NCBI GenBank assembly: GCA_902805475.1
Contig: CADCSX010000025.1
Span: 868,001 to 932,000, forward strand
Source of the DNA: Entonaema liquescens
Taxonomy: Eukaryota; Ascomycota; Sordariomycetes; Xylariales; Xylariaceae
Direction of reading: 5' to 3'
Length of the DNA: 64,000 nt
Shown: positions 32,121-43,554 of the stretch, one piece after another
Position numbering within the stretch: position 1 is the first letter of the stretch
How the letters are laid out: each line of letters starts with the position of its first letter
Program-made: the position numbers and the translations under genes
The notes under the pieces: model-generated
Told to the model about the DNA's origin: nothing
Databases searched by the model: none
What the model saw: only the letters and a program-made list of their open reading frames with translations

Positions 32121-33747
32121 TTAGATGGTACCCCTGATATCTAATTTACTCTTCACACACACATATGAATTCCAATCATTTGGATCGCTACCTCGCAAAC
32201 GTGCAGTCTGTGGCCAAGGGCAGAGTTTGCTTGTTTTCTCTTTCAAGTCTTCATGCAAAGGATCGGTCCCGAGCATCTCGGATGGCGATTTTCCTGTTTC
32301 AACCCATTGCACAATAGCTTCAAGAGCATGCCAAGTTCCCGGGACTTGCGGATAGTTTGGGGCCGAAGTGCAATGCCCGCCGCCAGGCACCATGAATAGC
32401 CGAAACCAATCACTTACATCGCCGTTGGAGAAGTCTTCGATCTGGTGGAGATGTTGGATCGGCCACGTCGCGGCATTGAGGGGATCAGCCCAGCCTTGAT
32501 AGACAATCATCTTAGAACCAGTAGCCTTAAATTCGGATAGATCCGGGCTGATCTCGTCGATAAGTGTGCCAGCTTTTTCGTCTACCGCATCTACATCCGC
32601 CGCCCAGTCAAAAGTTGAAGCATCATATGATAAGTTGTCAAAAACCATATTCTGAAGAATCGGGATCGAGAATGCCTCTGCAAGGGCCCCTTCCTGCGCT
32701 ATCCACTCTATCTCGCTCCCAAATGAAAACCCTGGATATAAAGAAACATCAGTCTGAGAGTTAACAGGGCCCTTATAGATCTTCTGGGCCGCCACTAGTT
32801 GCTCCGGTGTAAGACACGTAGTCGAATTTGTCTCCGAGAGCTTGCATACTAGTGTCGAAATGTCAAAGTCACATGCCAGCGGGTTTTCAAGGACGCCATC
32901 CTCAACCCCGTCAAGACCATCGCATTTTGCTAGAACAGCCTTGGTTATAAGGTCAAGGGCAGTTTGCGGCAAGTAGTTCGGGCCCTGTGACGATTAGCCT
33001 GGGGATACTTCTTCTAGAGACCATGTATGCGCCTTACCTGCGTCACCTGGGAATTCCATAGGAAAGAGAGCGCTAGATGAGAGTACCAGTTGCCTGGGCA
33101 TCCTGCTACAATACCGTCAAATAAGCCTGGGTGGAATTGTGCCAAAGCAAAGCCTTGAGCACCACCAGTTGAGCACCCTTTATAATAGCTGTACTTCGGA
33201 GCCTCGCTGTAGAACGCAGCCGTCATATTCCTCGCGGTCGGAGTGAACAGCGCTATCGAATTGTGTATCCATGCCAGGACCTGATCCTTGTCGTGTAGAT
33301 ATGGTATATGTACACCAGGTGCGCCGTTCCCATTATTGTTCTCAGAAGCTAAGTGACCTGAGTTACCTCCTGCGACTGCGTAACCTTCGTTAAGGTTGCC
33401 TATCATGTCGCTCTCGGCGATAACACCAGCCATGCCGCCATTTCCGACGACTAGGAATCGACCGTTATACTTCTCGGTAGCGGGTAGCCAGAGTTCAAAG
33501 ATAACTGAATTATTTTTGGGGTATGGGGCTTTGCCAAACAAGCGGCAGAACGGATATTCGTTGAATTTGTTACTAATGTTGAGAGTTTTTCTGGTATGTA
33601 GCTGGAGTTCAGGATCGTAACACCATCACCTATTTCCTTAAGTGAGGAAGCGAATTTAGAGCAGTTCTCTACTTGCCAGGGCGTGCCAACACACAAGGCG
33701 TAAGACGCGGTAGCAAACAAAGAGCTGAATACAACATTAACTCTCAT
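32121..33747 (-). CDS. secreted tannase/feruloyl esterase family enzyme, one frameshift
   Basis: Two exons (33747-33038, 32984-32121) encode a roughly 524-aa tannase/feruloyl esterase B-type hydrolase, apart from one lost base at a run of five T (33586-33590, + strand). The N-terminus (MRVNVVFSSLFATASYALC) is a signal peptide, so the enzyme is secreted. The catalytic set is complete: Ser in KGCSTGGAQG, Asp in YQGWADPLN and His in VPGGGHC, with the paired Cys of the CS-D-HC motif. A calcium-site-like stretch, KCDGLDGVEDGV, is present. It would cleave ester bonds of plant phenolics such as tannins or ferulate. The frame changes between NSSYIPEK and EYPFCRLFGK, while everything before and after is intact. 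Sequencing error is more likely than decay. Confidence 0.8.
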
Positions 33748-34757
33748 GATGAATATGAGATTCAACAGCTATGTCGCAAAATCGAGAGATACATTAGTCG
33801 TGGAAGTCTACTAGAAAACAGCAAATCGCTCGAACAAAGTGAGACTAATACATAACCACTTCGTCGCAATTAGGATCAAGGTAGCAAATTTATAAATGGA
33901 AAGTGATCAGCAATAAGATAAAACTACCATTCCTTCAATCCGTATTCTAACGAGTACTTCCTGGGTTAGGTATGTACAAGAGTTGATTGTATGGGGAGTG
34001 ACATTGCCCAGTCTCCTTTAGAAACCTGTCCAATAGGCGCTTTTCTCCAAAGTTCTCCAAGACGCGATGTCGACGCCGAGAGGCCGGCGTAGAAATGGCC
34101 CGAACCGAAAGCCGGAGTGGTCAAATTCAATATAGACCATGGCATCTTCATCAGGTAAGCGCATAGACACCACAGCTATACCGGAGACATGATTTAGAAA
34201 TATCTTTTGTAATGATATCCACAGGTAAAGGGCACATATATGGTGGCAAAAGGTTGGCCCGAATCATCGTATAGTATCCGAACGAACCCTGGTCGCCCTC
34301 ATAAATCCCGGACATGTTCCTGAGACAGGACGCGGGCTCCGTACTAGAGCTCACAACTCCGCACTTCAAAGCATGATATAGTCGTTTTCGCCCCTCATTA
34401 GTCTAACTAGTAGCAAGCCTATAACCCTGGCAGAACAGTCTTTTACCCCATACGAACGACACGATGGCCTCTCTATCCACCTTAGGGCTGTCACTCCACG
34501 ATCAAGACCCCGGAAATTGGATCGCCTTATTCGAGCTAGCTTCATCCCCACAATCCCGCGTTCGCGGTCTGGGTTTTCCACCAATTTCCCTCCCCTAGGC
34601 GGTCAGGAATATTATTCAGAATGCTCCGTTGTTGTTTACCGGATCTTCACCGCTCCAACTCATCGACTTACCAAGTGAGATTTATCTCACTTGTTCCCAA
34701 TTTTATCGGGTGAAAGTCGTCTGTGCAGTTTCGAGGCTATAAGTCAACTTAGACAAA
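33748..34757. other. divergent intergenic region (tannase / MFS)
   Basis: This 1-kb region lies between two start codons transcribed away from each other. It carries a 22-bp perfect palindrome near the MFS start (annotated separately) and no gene. Confidence 0.5.
34672..34693. promoter_or_regulatory. 22-bp palindrome upstream of MFS transporter
   Basis: CAAGTGAGAT-TT-ATCTCACTTG is a perfect inverted repeat with 10-bp arms and a 2-bp spacer. It ends 64 bp before the transporter ATG, so it lies in the core promoter or 5' UTR. It could be a site for a dimeric regulator or form an RNA hairpin. Confidence 0.5.
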
Positions 34758-36333
34758 ATGGCAGACAAGAAATCCGAGCTCGACGTTGAGAGCGCAAAGG
34801 AGGTATGGTTTATATCGCGATTCCTGTTTGGATGCGAATTGTTTTTCTGACAGCTTTTCCAGGAATACAGCGCGACCGTCGCTCAATACGACCCCTCGGC
34901 CCCCATCACGGAGGCCGAGAAGGCTTTGCGATGGAAGCAGGACAAGCGAATCGTGCCTTTATCAGCCGGCATTTATTTTCTGTGCTATTTGGATCGGTCC
35001 AACATAGGAAACGCCAAGATCATGAACGCGGCTACTGGCGACGACCTCATGACTGAGACCGGCATGACTAATTTCCAATACACCATCTCGCTTATGATCT
35101 TCCTCGTAGCGTATGGTTTATTCGAAGTGCCCTCAAACATCCTACTCAAGAAACTAAGGCCTTCCCGTTGGATCGCGTTTCTCATGTTCGCATGGGGCGC
35201 TCTCACTATAGGCCTCGGAGGCGTTCACAGCTACGCCTCCGTGACCGTTGTGCGATTTTTGCTTGGTGTGTTTGAAGCCGGTCTGTTTCCCGGTTTAGTC
35301 TACTACCTCACTTTCTGGTACAAGACTGAGGAACGGAGTATTCGCGTGGCTTTCATCCTCGCCTCGGCGACTCTAGCGGGCGCCTTCGGAGGTGCTATCG
35401 CGTATGGCATCGGACATATGAACCAAGCCGGTGGGCTCTCCGCCTGGCGGTGGCTTTTCATTATAGAAGGAATACCGTCTTGCCTTTCCGCTTTCCTGGT
35501 CTGGTTCTTGCTGCCAGATTATCCGGAGGGCGCAAAATGGTTGACCATCCAAGAGAGAGATCTCGCGGTGCAGCGACTTCATATCGAGGGAAGCAAGGGC
35601 CATCACAAAGCGATGAGCTGGGCTGATGCCAAGGCAACTCTAGTTGACTGGAGGCTTTGGGGGCATTATGTCGTGTATTTCGGCATTTCGACTCCTTTTA
35701 GCTCGCTTTCTCTATTTACCCCTTCTATCACGGCAGGTCTAGGTTACCACGATCTTCAGGCACAGCTTATGACCGTACCGCCGTATGCTGTCGCTTATGG
35801 TAAGTTTTCAATAGCCATTGAGTTTTATCTCTTCGTTGAGTTAATAGCTAACTGTTATCTTAGTCGTTCAAATTCTCACCTCCTGGTCGGCTGATCACTT
35901 CAACGCCCGCGGGTTGCACTCGGCCGCTTTGGCCACAGTCGGAGCCGTTGGTTTCTTGGCATCGGCAGTTCTACCGGCAGACGCGTATGCGTCCCGGTAC
36001 GGATGTCTAATCGTAGCGGCGTCAGGCGCATTTGCCTGTATACCACCGCTTCTGGGTTGGCTTTCGTCCAACATATTCAGCACTGCTTCAGTTGGTCTTG
36101 CGATCGCGCTGAACATCGGTCTGGGTGGTGCTCCTGGTCAAATCGTAGGCGTCTGGACCTACAAGGCGGATGAAGCAAAGCGCGGATATCCTACAGGCCA
36201 CTGGACGAACGCAGCTCTACTCTTCATGGTTGCTGTAGGCTGTGTGATGCTAAGGGTATACTATGCGCTCCGTAACAAGAAGCTAATTCGCGGCGCAACT
36301 GATGGAGAGGAGATCCGGCTGTTCAAGTACTAA
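34758..36333 (+). CDS. MFS transporter, Dal5/allantoate permease-like (anion:cation symporter)
   Basis: Three exons (34758-34802, 34863-35799, 35864-36333) join in phase into 483 aa. After a short acidic N-terminus the landmarks of the Dal5/ACS branch follow: AGIYFLCYLDRSNIGNAK in TM1, FEVPSNILLKKLRPSRWI between TM2 and TM3, RFLLGVFEAGLFPG in TM4 and WRWLFIIEGIPS near TM6, with a second six-helix half ending LRVYYALRNKKL. These permeases import organic anions such as allantoate, ureidosuccinate, nicotinate, tartrate or pantothenate with protons. The substrate cannot be told from sequence. The first exon is only 15 codons. It is divergent from the tannase-family gene; a shared role in using plant carbon is conceivable but unproven. 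Confidence 0.9.
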
Positions 36334-36642
36334 GTAGCGCATACTGATTTTAGCCATGCCCGGAAGGCGGGTGATAATCATATATCCATATAAGGATATT
36401 AATAGACGAGTTGATGAGTGCGAATAAGATTAGCAAAGTGATTTTAGAAGTTTAAACCTATCTGTGACCAGCTTTGTGAAAATAGACCGCCCTAAGAACT
36501 CATGATATGGGTAAATTACAATTAATAATCGGGCATGAGTTCAACTATGGGTATCACCTAGTTATGCATTGAGTATGATATTTTTATTTCTTTATACACT
36601 GTACGTAGTATTTGTACATTGATTTTACATTCCTGGGTTTGT

Positions 36643-37517
36643 TCATGACCGAATCTTGGATATTATTCGCTCTCTCACGATCCGGCCAGCTATCTTGCCT
36701 CCCCGCTGCAGCGCGACGGCGCCGACAATGGCGTAGACGGCACCGGCCATAATTGGGTCGAATCCGGATCCCTTGATATTATCCGGCTAAATATCATGAG
36801 TCAGTACCAAGATCTTGTTTCTCTTCGAAAATGCAACCTACCATTCGTGGTTTCCATCTCACCACGTCTGTTACTCCAGTTTCTATGGCTAACTTGGCCA
36901 GCTTTCTATGGTCGAATACATCACTTGGTTGTATTTCGAAAAGGTTGTCGATTCCGCGCAGGGCTTTATCGTCGAATGGTTCCCGTCGATCCGCAAAAGG
37001 ATCATTTTCCGGCCCTTTATAACTTAAAGGGGAATTGATAATAGTTTGTGTGCATTCGAATACACATATTTGGCGGCCTATGGTCAAAGGTTAATAGAAT
37101 AAACATATATTTTCTTCCAAGTAATATACCTAAAAATGCTAGGCGATCATTAAAGCCTCTCCGTCCTTGGTCAAAGCTCTTATGTGTTACTGCTAACCAC
37201 TTGAGCTCGTCGGGTAGCATCCGATCTCCTTCGGGGCCCAAGAATCTCTTTAAAGCTTCATCTAACTTCTCTGGACTCTTATTAACAACCCATGTTGACC
37301 GAGAGGGATCTTTTGTGATATGAGGCGAGAAGGGTGCCTTCATCCTCTCGGGCGTATACGACCATCGTGGGCGTCGTTGCTCTACATCTTGTGTTAAGCG
37401 GGCTGAGGTAGAGAAAGATGCGGTGGGGCGGTAGAAGGGTGCTGCGGACTGTTTCGAACAAGTCCGTATAGCTTGACGAGCAAGCCTCGTAGTAGATCGG
37501 GAGGTGTTAGAGGCCAT
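36643..37517 (-). CDS. MRPL15: mitochondrial large-subunit ribosomal protein L15 (mL57), RNase III-like fold
   Basis: Three exons (37517-37130, 37077-36842, 36786-36643) join in phase into 255 aa. Residues 1 to about 45 are Ser/Thr/Arg-rich and lack acidic residues, as a mitochondrial presequence should. The core shows the RNase III-related fold of fungal MRPL15: LPDELKWLAVTHKSFDQGRR, FNDRLAFLGRQI, a central helical part (LAKLAIETGV), and a C-terminal GAVYAIVGAVALQRGGKIAGRIV helix. The catalytic acidic signature of true RNase III is absent, consistent with a structural ribosomal role in the large mitoribosomal subunit. It is divergently transcribed from RTT109 over 447 bp, so promoters are likely shared. 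The last exon was recovered from its conserved C-terminal pattern. Confidence 0.85.
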
Positions 37518-37964
37518 TGGCTATAATGTCGCCCTTCTCATCGCATTATCAAAATGTACAAATTGAAAATCGCAATTGATGAAAAGGTCTGAAGGTTCAA
37601 TTGCGGGCGGAACTTTTTCGGGTGGGCCACTGCGCTAGAAGGATTTAACCAATCAACAGCTAACGATATCAGCCTCCAAGGTTATCAACTTTGCTATCGC
37701 TTATCGGTTAGTTAATCAATTAGCATTTCGTCAGCGCTTCCCCATTACTTTTACTTTTCCAATTGCGCCCTTGCTTTCCTCCCAATCTCTCCCAGTCTCT
37801 CCCAATCAATTTAACTTACACGTCTTCTCAAACGCGTCTTCACCTCCGGAGTCGTTCATATCATGAATCCACCACTATGGAATCCCAGACTATAAGTGCC
37901 AATTAAGGCGTTCAATCTAAATCTTTCCTTTTCTCTTCCTTTCTTATTCTCCTGTTCTTTGAAA
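37518..37964. promoter_or_regulatory. bidirectional promoter MRPL15 / RTT109
   Basis: 447 bp separate the two start codons. The region contains pyrimidine-rich tracts, including repeated CCCA(A/G)TCTCTCCCA, just upstream of RTT109. No TATA box is evident. Confidence 0.5.
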
Positions 37965-39743
37965 ATGGCTAGCCCAGCCCCAGCCTCAGCCCGCGATAGT
38001 GATCGCGTTGCCAATCCTCACCCTTTAGTTACAGACCTTGCCAAACTTTTGCCAAAGAATCGCAAGTTCACGGCTTACCATCTCTCGACACCTCCCACGA
38101 TAGTCGAACCTCTCTGTCATCCTCCCGCGTATAATGCTTCTGGTGATTCCAAAGATAGGCGGCCAAGTAAACCGTTGAAAACATACTGCGAAAAGCATTT
38201 CTTGGCTATCTCGATCGGGGCTGGGAAAGAAGAGGCACGCCTTGATAAACAAGTTTTGGTTCTAGGACTAGAGATTTACATATACACAACATCTTTCTCT
38301 ACTATTATATTCGTCTCCAAGGCAGATTCCACTGGATACTTGAATCTCTTGAATCTCCCCAAGGGTACGCCGTCTCCAATTCGAGAAATTACTTCATGCT
38401 TTCTTGCCTTCTTAGTCGCCAATCGAAGACGTCAATCAAAACAACTAGTCGTAAATCTATTTGCCCGGGCCCAATCACAATATCTCTTTCCGGGAAGCGT
38501 AAAAAACGATGGCAAGCATGTACTAGATGATAGAGGCTTGGTAAAGTGGTGGTGTCGGGTGCTTAACTCGATGCTTGAGGGCACCGATTATGAAGCCATA
38601 AGAAAGCTCTGGGATGCTATACATGGATATTTGGTCATTCCTGGCTTAGATAATTACGAGACTCGAGCCTTTCTACCTCGAACGAGTCTAGCAACATCAA
38701 ATTGGACATTGGACCACCCTCTCGAGAAGATATCGCCATACACAAATGATCCAAGTAACTTCGGTTCCAATGTTCATCCCAGGTCCCTTATACCGACGTA
38801 CCCAGATGACCCGAAGGCACGTTTCGTTGAAGAGTTAGAGGAATCAACAGCTGAAAAGGCCAAGTTGTTGAGCGGTTGGAAGACACCAAAGACGCTGGAT
38901 CAATTCTGGGAGATGATGGCATTCCGGCAAGAGTGTTCTAGTGGTAGATTAACTGGTTTTATATGGGTTGTCTTCGAATCTCAAGCCAATCCAAAATCCA
39001 GCGAGTCAACCGTAAAGTCCGCAGCAATCATCCCTACGCCGAACGCCTCATTCAGCGCTCCAGCTAACGACGTAACGCCACCCGCTTCACCTCGGCATGC
39101 TCAGCGAAGTAATATTTCCCTTAGCACCCCAGGTGCTTCATCCTCTAAGCTCAGCACCCCGAGAATAAGAAGAGCTCGACGAAAGCGCAAAGCGAAGAAA
39201 GTTCTGAGCGGCCCAATTATCCCTCGAAAGCCTCAAATCAAGACGCATCAACGGGCGCAATTCCCGAAGCAAATCGACACGCCGTATTATTATTGGCCAG
39301 AGAATGGAAGAGGCCAAGTCGTCCTGAATGATAATAGCTATAAGAGGGCCATCGAGTTGCTACTTCATTTAGAGTTTGGGACCCTGGAACAGGGAATTTC
39401 AAGCACGGCACGATGGACCAAGGAAGTTGGTATGGGCGAGAGTTGGGCCCTGGATGTCGTTGGCGAGAGAGAAGCTATTGAATCTACAGCTTCATCCAGT
39501 ACAGGCGGAACGGTCAACAATTTATCTGGTGTGGTAAGGCGGAAACGCTCGGCTGATGAAGCTACGAATGAGCCAACCTCGTCTTCGCCTGCAGTTAATA
39601 CGCTTAGCGATGGCCTTATTAGGAAGAAGGCAAAACTCGATACTGCTACAACTGCTACGTCTGTTAATTCTGAGGCTGAGCCAGAGCCTAAGGCCAACAT
39701 TCTTGAGGCTGGGCTGGTTCGGAAGAAGCCGAAGTCATCTTGA
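37965..39743 (+). CDS. RTT109: RTT109 histone H3-K56 acetyltransferase
   Basis: This intronless gene encodes 592 aa from ATG 37965 (the frame is open 69 bp further upstream, but without ATG). Family blocks are clear: LPKNRKFTAYHLSTPP, LKTYCEKHFLAIS, IFVSKADSTGYL, LFARAQSQYLFPGSVKNDGK, LDDRGLVKWWCRVL, YPDDPKARFVEELE and LDQFWEMMAFRQECSSGRLTGFIW. Rtt109 acetylates newly made H3 on K56 (and K9) together with the chaperones Asf1 and Vps75 during replication-coupled nucleosome assembly. A Ser/Pro-rich insert with a basic patch (RRARRKRKAKK, probable NLS) separates the domain from a C-terminal block. The tail carries three spaced copies of an N-x-L-x-x-G-L/V-V/I-R-K motif. Confidence 0.92.
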   Translation: MASPAPASARDSDRVANPHPLVTDLAKLLPKNRKFTAYHLSTPPTIVEPLCHPPAYNASGDSKDRRPSKPLKTYCEKHFLAISIGAGKEEARLDKQVLVLGLEIYIYTTSFSTIIFVSKADSTGYLNLLNLPKGTPSPIREITSCFLAFLVANRRRQSKQLVVNLFARAQSQYLFPGSVKNDGKHVLDDRGLVKWWCRVLNSMLEGTDYEAIRKLWDAIHGYLVIPGLDNYETRAFLPRTSLATSNWTLDHPLEKISPYTNDPSNFGSNVHPRSLIPTYPDDPKARFVEELEESTAEKAKLLSGWKTPKTLDQFWEMMAFRQECSSGRLTGFIWVVFESQANPKSSESTVKSAAIIPTPNASFSAPANDVTPPASPRHAQRSNISLSTPGASSSKLSTPRIRRARRKRKAKKVLSGPIIPRKPQIKTHQRAQFPKQIDTPYYYWPENGRGQVVLNDNSYKRAIELLLHLEFGTLEQGISSTARWTKEVGMGESWALDVVGEREAIESTASSSTGGTVNNLSGVVRRKRSADEATNEPTSSSPAVNTLSDGLIRKKAKLDTATTATSVNSEAEPEPKANILEAGLVRKKPKSS

Positions 39744-41967
39744 TTTTATTTTCTAACACAGTCTTGTATTCTATTGGCGTGGGCGTATATGGGATAGCTT
39801 GGGTCGCTAGGCGTTGCGAGTATAAACGGGTATCTATAGCTTGTATACGAGGTTCGGAGCAACCGGGGCTCTAGTGAGCACGAGGAACATGGTCCTTGCA
39901 ACCTCTCTTTTTCCTTTTTCTTGCAAAATAGTCCACTTGAAAGGGTCAATATCGGTGCTCTTAAATACCCCTTAAAATTAGAAGTTCGATAGTCTTAACT
40001 CTCATACTTCAATCACTACCAATATTAATTATACGCTTAAATGACAATTCAAGATATCAAATTTGATCAAACTCTTCTTTATGAAAGTCGCATCATTATA
40101 AACCCTTCTAATTAAGACCTTCTCACCTGCTTAAAGCATTGCACACATTAGACTTCTACTTCGGTAAGCCTGTCTAATTGAAGCTCGGCGCTAAGTATAC
40201 TCATACATAGAACACGCAAGCCCCCTTGTGTAAGTGGTATACATCTAAGTACCTTATATAGATGAGTATTAACTACAAAGAAAGGTAGTTGAATATATTC
40301 TCGAAGCCAGCCACTTGGATTACCGTTACACCTAGGGGATAAGACAATGCCAACATAGATATCACAGGCAAACCTATTCTGCTAAATAACTATTGTCAAG
40401 GTATTGATGTACTTTAGACTTATGCTTCCAAACTAGCTGCATCCGTCTCCGTCTCCATTGCTCATTGGTTGCCCTCCCAATGGGATTCGGCAGTAGCCGA
40501 ACACCGTCCGTATAGTACTCCGATTGGTCTGCCGGCGTCCGTTTAAGGTGTAGGAATTCCCCAACTTTTTACTCAACTATACCTTTTTCTAAGTCTCTCT
40601 ATGTCATTAAGACGCATGTTTGGAATAATTTTTGCAATAGTTAAATTCTGTGAATTCTTTTTCTGATAGATCATTGTTCCAGCATTGGCTCTTCTGGAGT
40701 TGTTAGGTACTTTTTGAACAGCTTTACAATACGGCTGTCTGCATTCCATGTTATTATGACTCGTTCCCTTTTATTACTCTCATATATAAAAGTGATTGAT
40801 CAGTAATCGACCCGACAAGTGCCGGGAATCAACAGACCCAAATGTGAATTCTAGCTAGGAAAAGGGGCGCCGCCTTTCATCTTAACGGCCAAAGACGCCA
40901 GAATGATTCTAGACAAGCAGCCCTTTGACAGGACATTACTAATGGAAGTTCGACGATAGAAAATAAACAATTCCGATGAGACAGTCACACAGCATGCCTT
41001 CATTAGAGTTGGGTATCTCGTGTTACTCCATGGTACCCTCGTTCACCAGAACGGTCGAGTGACACTCCCCCGTAGCCATGGCAGATCCCTATCAAATTTA
41101 TCCACGAATTAAATATTCCGAGCCTGTAAGACGGACTGTGGCCTAGTATATCGAATAGTTTCGTCTTGCAGTTATTCAATGCTTAAATATCTCATTTTCG
41201 TAACACTGGTTCCTTAGATACATTAAATAGCTGTCGACCTATGTCCATTCTCTCCTCGAGACACACTAGCTTAGTCGTGAAGCTCGACAGCAAATCAAAA
41301 TGGCCACGATCTCTTTCAGATGATATAATTAGGCCTTAAGCTTCGTTTCACGGACTCGTTTTATTTGTCGTCCAGTAGATGCTCGAGGGGCTTTATGCGT
41401 AACCCCTTTATTCTCATAGCCCTATGACATAACAAACTCGCTCAGATAGGACGAATGGGACGGTAGTAGACTATACTTGTGTTTCACCAGACCTGTACCG
41501 GCCAGTCGAGAGTCCCAAGACCCCACTATCCTCATCGTGACCCTCGTCGTCGCAGAACCAGCCCCATTGCGGCTTAGGTAACTGTGCTTAGTCGCCCCAA
41601 GCTTCACCAGCCGCTCTATTCACTGTCGTTTTTTGTTTGCCCATCTGTCTCCTTGACTACCAGCCGCGAGCTCTTTCCTGCCAGGCACCCCACACAGGTT
41701 TTAGTCACATCCCACAACATCCTTTCTGCAAAATTCCGTGTTAACTTTCCTTCTTTCCTTTTTCCCTTTCCCACACACCCACACACACAAAAATCAGAAT
41801 CCTTGATCCCAGGACCTGATTGGCACATCAACCCTGCTTCTATATTCCTCGCATACACACAAAACTTTATTCTCGAGTCCTCGTTTTACGTTCCTTCGTT
41901 ACGACGGAACAATTAGAGGTAGTATTACAATCCCCTTGTGACTAGCACGCTTCCCTCCCTTCTAAAG
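39744..41967. other. intergenic, no gene seen
   Basis: This is 2.2 kb of mostly AT-rich DNA. The last 300 bp before 41968 are strongly pyrimidine-rich with a CA-repeat-like tract near 41775, probably promoter and 5' UTR of the membrane-protein gene. No other gene is recognised. Confidence 0.5.
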
Positions 41968-43554
41968 ATGCGTTCTCCCATCATCTTGATCCTTGCGGTC
42001 GTGTTCCCCTTGGTCGGCCGCTTCGTCGGCGCTGAGTGGTCCACTGACGGAGCGAGTGTTTCCCATTTCCCTCGGGAGACGGGTATCGCTAACGACGCTA
42101 CTCACACCGGCTGGACTCCTGAACCCACTCAAGCACCTGGTGATGTGAATGTCGACGGAGGTTGTGTTGCCGACCTGCTTCTTCATCGTCGCAATGACAT
42201 CGGAAAGAACTGGACGAACACTGAGACCTGTGGTTTTATGTCTGGTGTCTCCTGTAAGTACCTATCACCACACTTCCCTAACGATAAGATAAACACTTGT
42301 ACATTGGTATGGTATAGTTTTACTTACACTCGTACTCTAGCCCAAGCTTTCGTCTGTGGAGATGGTGCTACTTGCGCCACAAACTCGGAGAATATCGTCG
42401 CTTGTGCCTCAGGTACCTTCTCGCCCTTCTACTCGGCCTGCATAGGTTTCTCTGCGTACCAGACTGGCATGTGTGAGGACTATGATTCGGGATCGGGATG
42501 CTGGTAAGTTCTATTTTCCTTTCTTATCATTATTCTACCCTTCCCATAATTCATTGAACCCCCTTGGCCCTGTTATGAGAAACGCACTGCATCCCCAAGA
42601 CACAGGTTAGAACTACAGTCTACCTATACTCACCTTAACAACACGGCCCATGAATACTAACACTTATCTCCCCATAGCACAAACAGCCACTACGGTTCTT
42701 GCGCCACGTATCTCTGGACAGGGCATCCGGTGCGATCGATGTTTCGTTGCTCTAACATATCAACGGTAGTCACCATGCTAGATGCCCCGGAATACATTGT
42801 TGACGGCAGTATCACATCCTCGCCGGTCACCACGCCCACCAACAACGAGCCCCTGTCCACTGGCGTCTACCCCGGAAGCAAGCAACCCGAGCCCGATACC
42901 AGCACCGTCCCCGGCGTCGGCACCATCATCGGCGCCGTCATCGGCGGTCTCCTCTGCCTCGTGTTCTTTTCGTTTCTATTCTGTTCCTGTATCCAGATCT
43001 GTCGAAAGGGTTCCAGAGACCGTATGCAAGTTAAGAACCGCCTAGACGACGTCTTCAACCCACCTACTTCGCCTCGCGCGCACGAATCCGCCGAGCCCGA
43101 TCTCGAGAACTCACCCGGCATGCCCAACGAGCCGGCCCTTGTCTACGCCGCGTCGTCCGTGTACTCCCAAGACCCCGGTGTTCCCTCGCGCCGCACCTCG
43201 GCCCCGGCTTACCTGTCCACGGCGCCTTGCACGCCTCCCCGCCGCTCCACCGCGGCCCGCGATGATTCTCCCGTCGGTATTCCCCCTGGTTATGAATGGC
43301 ACCAGATGACTTCCCGTGTCCGCCCCGAGAGTACTCCTGCCTTTGGACATGGAACTCCTCCCCCCCGCTACTCGCTGTACCCCGCTGGAGGATCCCGCCT
43401 GACCTCCGCCGATATCCGAGCCCTCTCCGAAGGCCGCATGTCCGCGCTCATCCAGACCAACAACGACGCCGTCATCTGGATCAACGCCGAGGCTAACGCA
43501 AGCTCTGCGGGCGCTGAAGGTCCTGCTGCTGAGGAGGCGCGTGACCTTAAGTAG
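41968..43554 (+). CDS. type I single-pass membrane protein with Cys-rich ectodomain
   Basis: Three exons (41968-42253, 42341-42503, 42678-43554) join in phase into 441 aa. A signal peptide (MRSPIILILAVVFPLVGRFVGA) is followed by a roughly 200-residue ectodomain with about a dozen cysteines (for example ETCGFMSG, FVCGDGATCA, GSGCWCTNSHYGSCATY) and a Ser/Thr/Pro stalk. One transmembrane helix (about 228-252, GTIIGAVIGGLLCLVFFSFL) ends in C-S-C and a basic stop-transfer patch. The cytoplasmic tail of about 190 residues is Pro/Ser-rich and disordered. The layout resembles fungal cell-wall sensors or adhesion receptors, but no WSC or CFEM domain is evident. Function is unknown. Confidence 0.75.
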
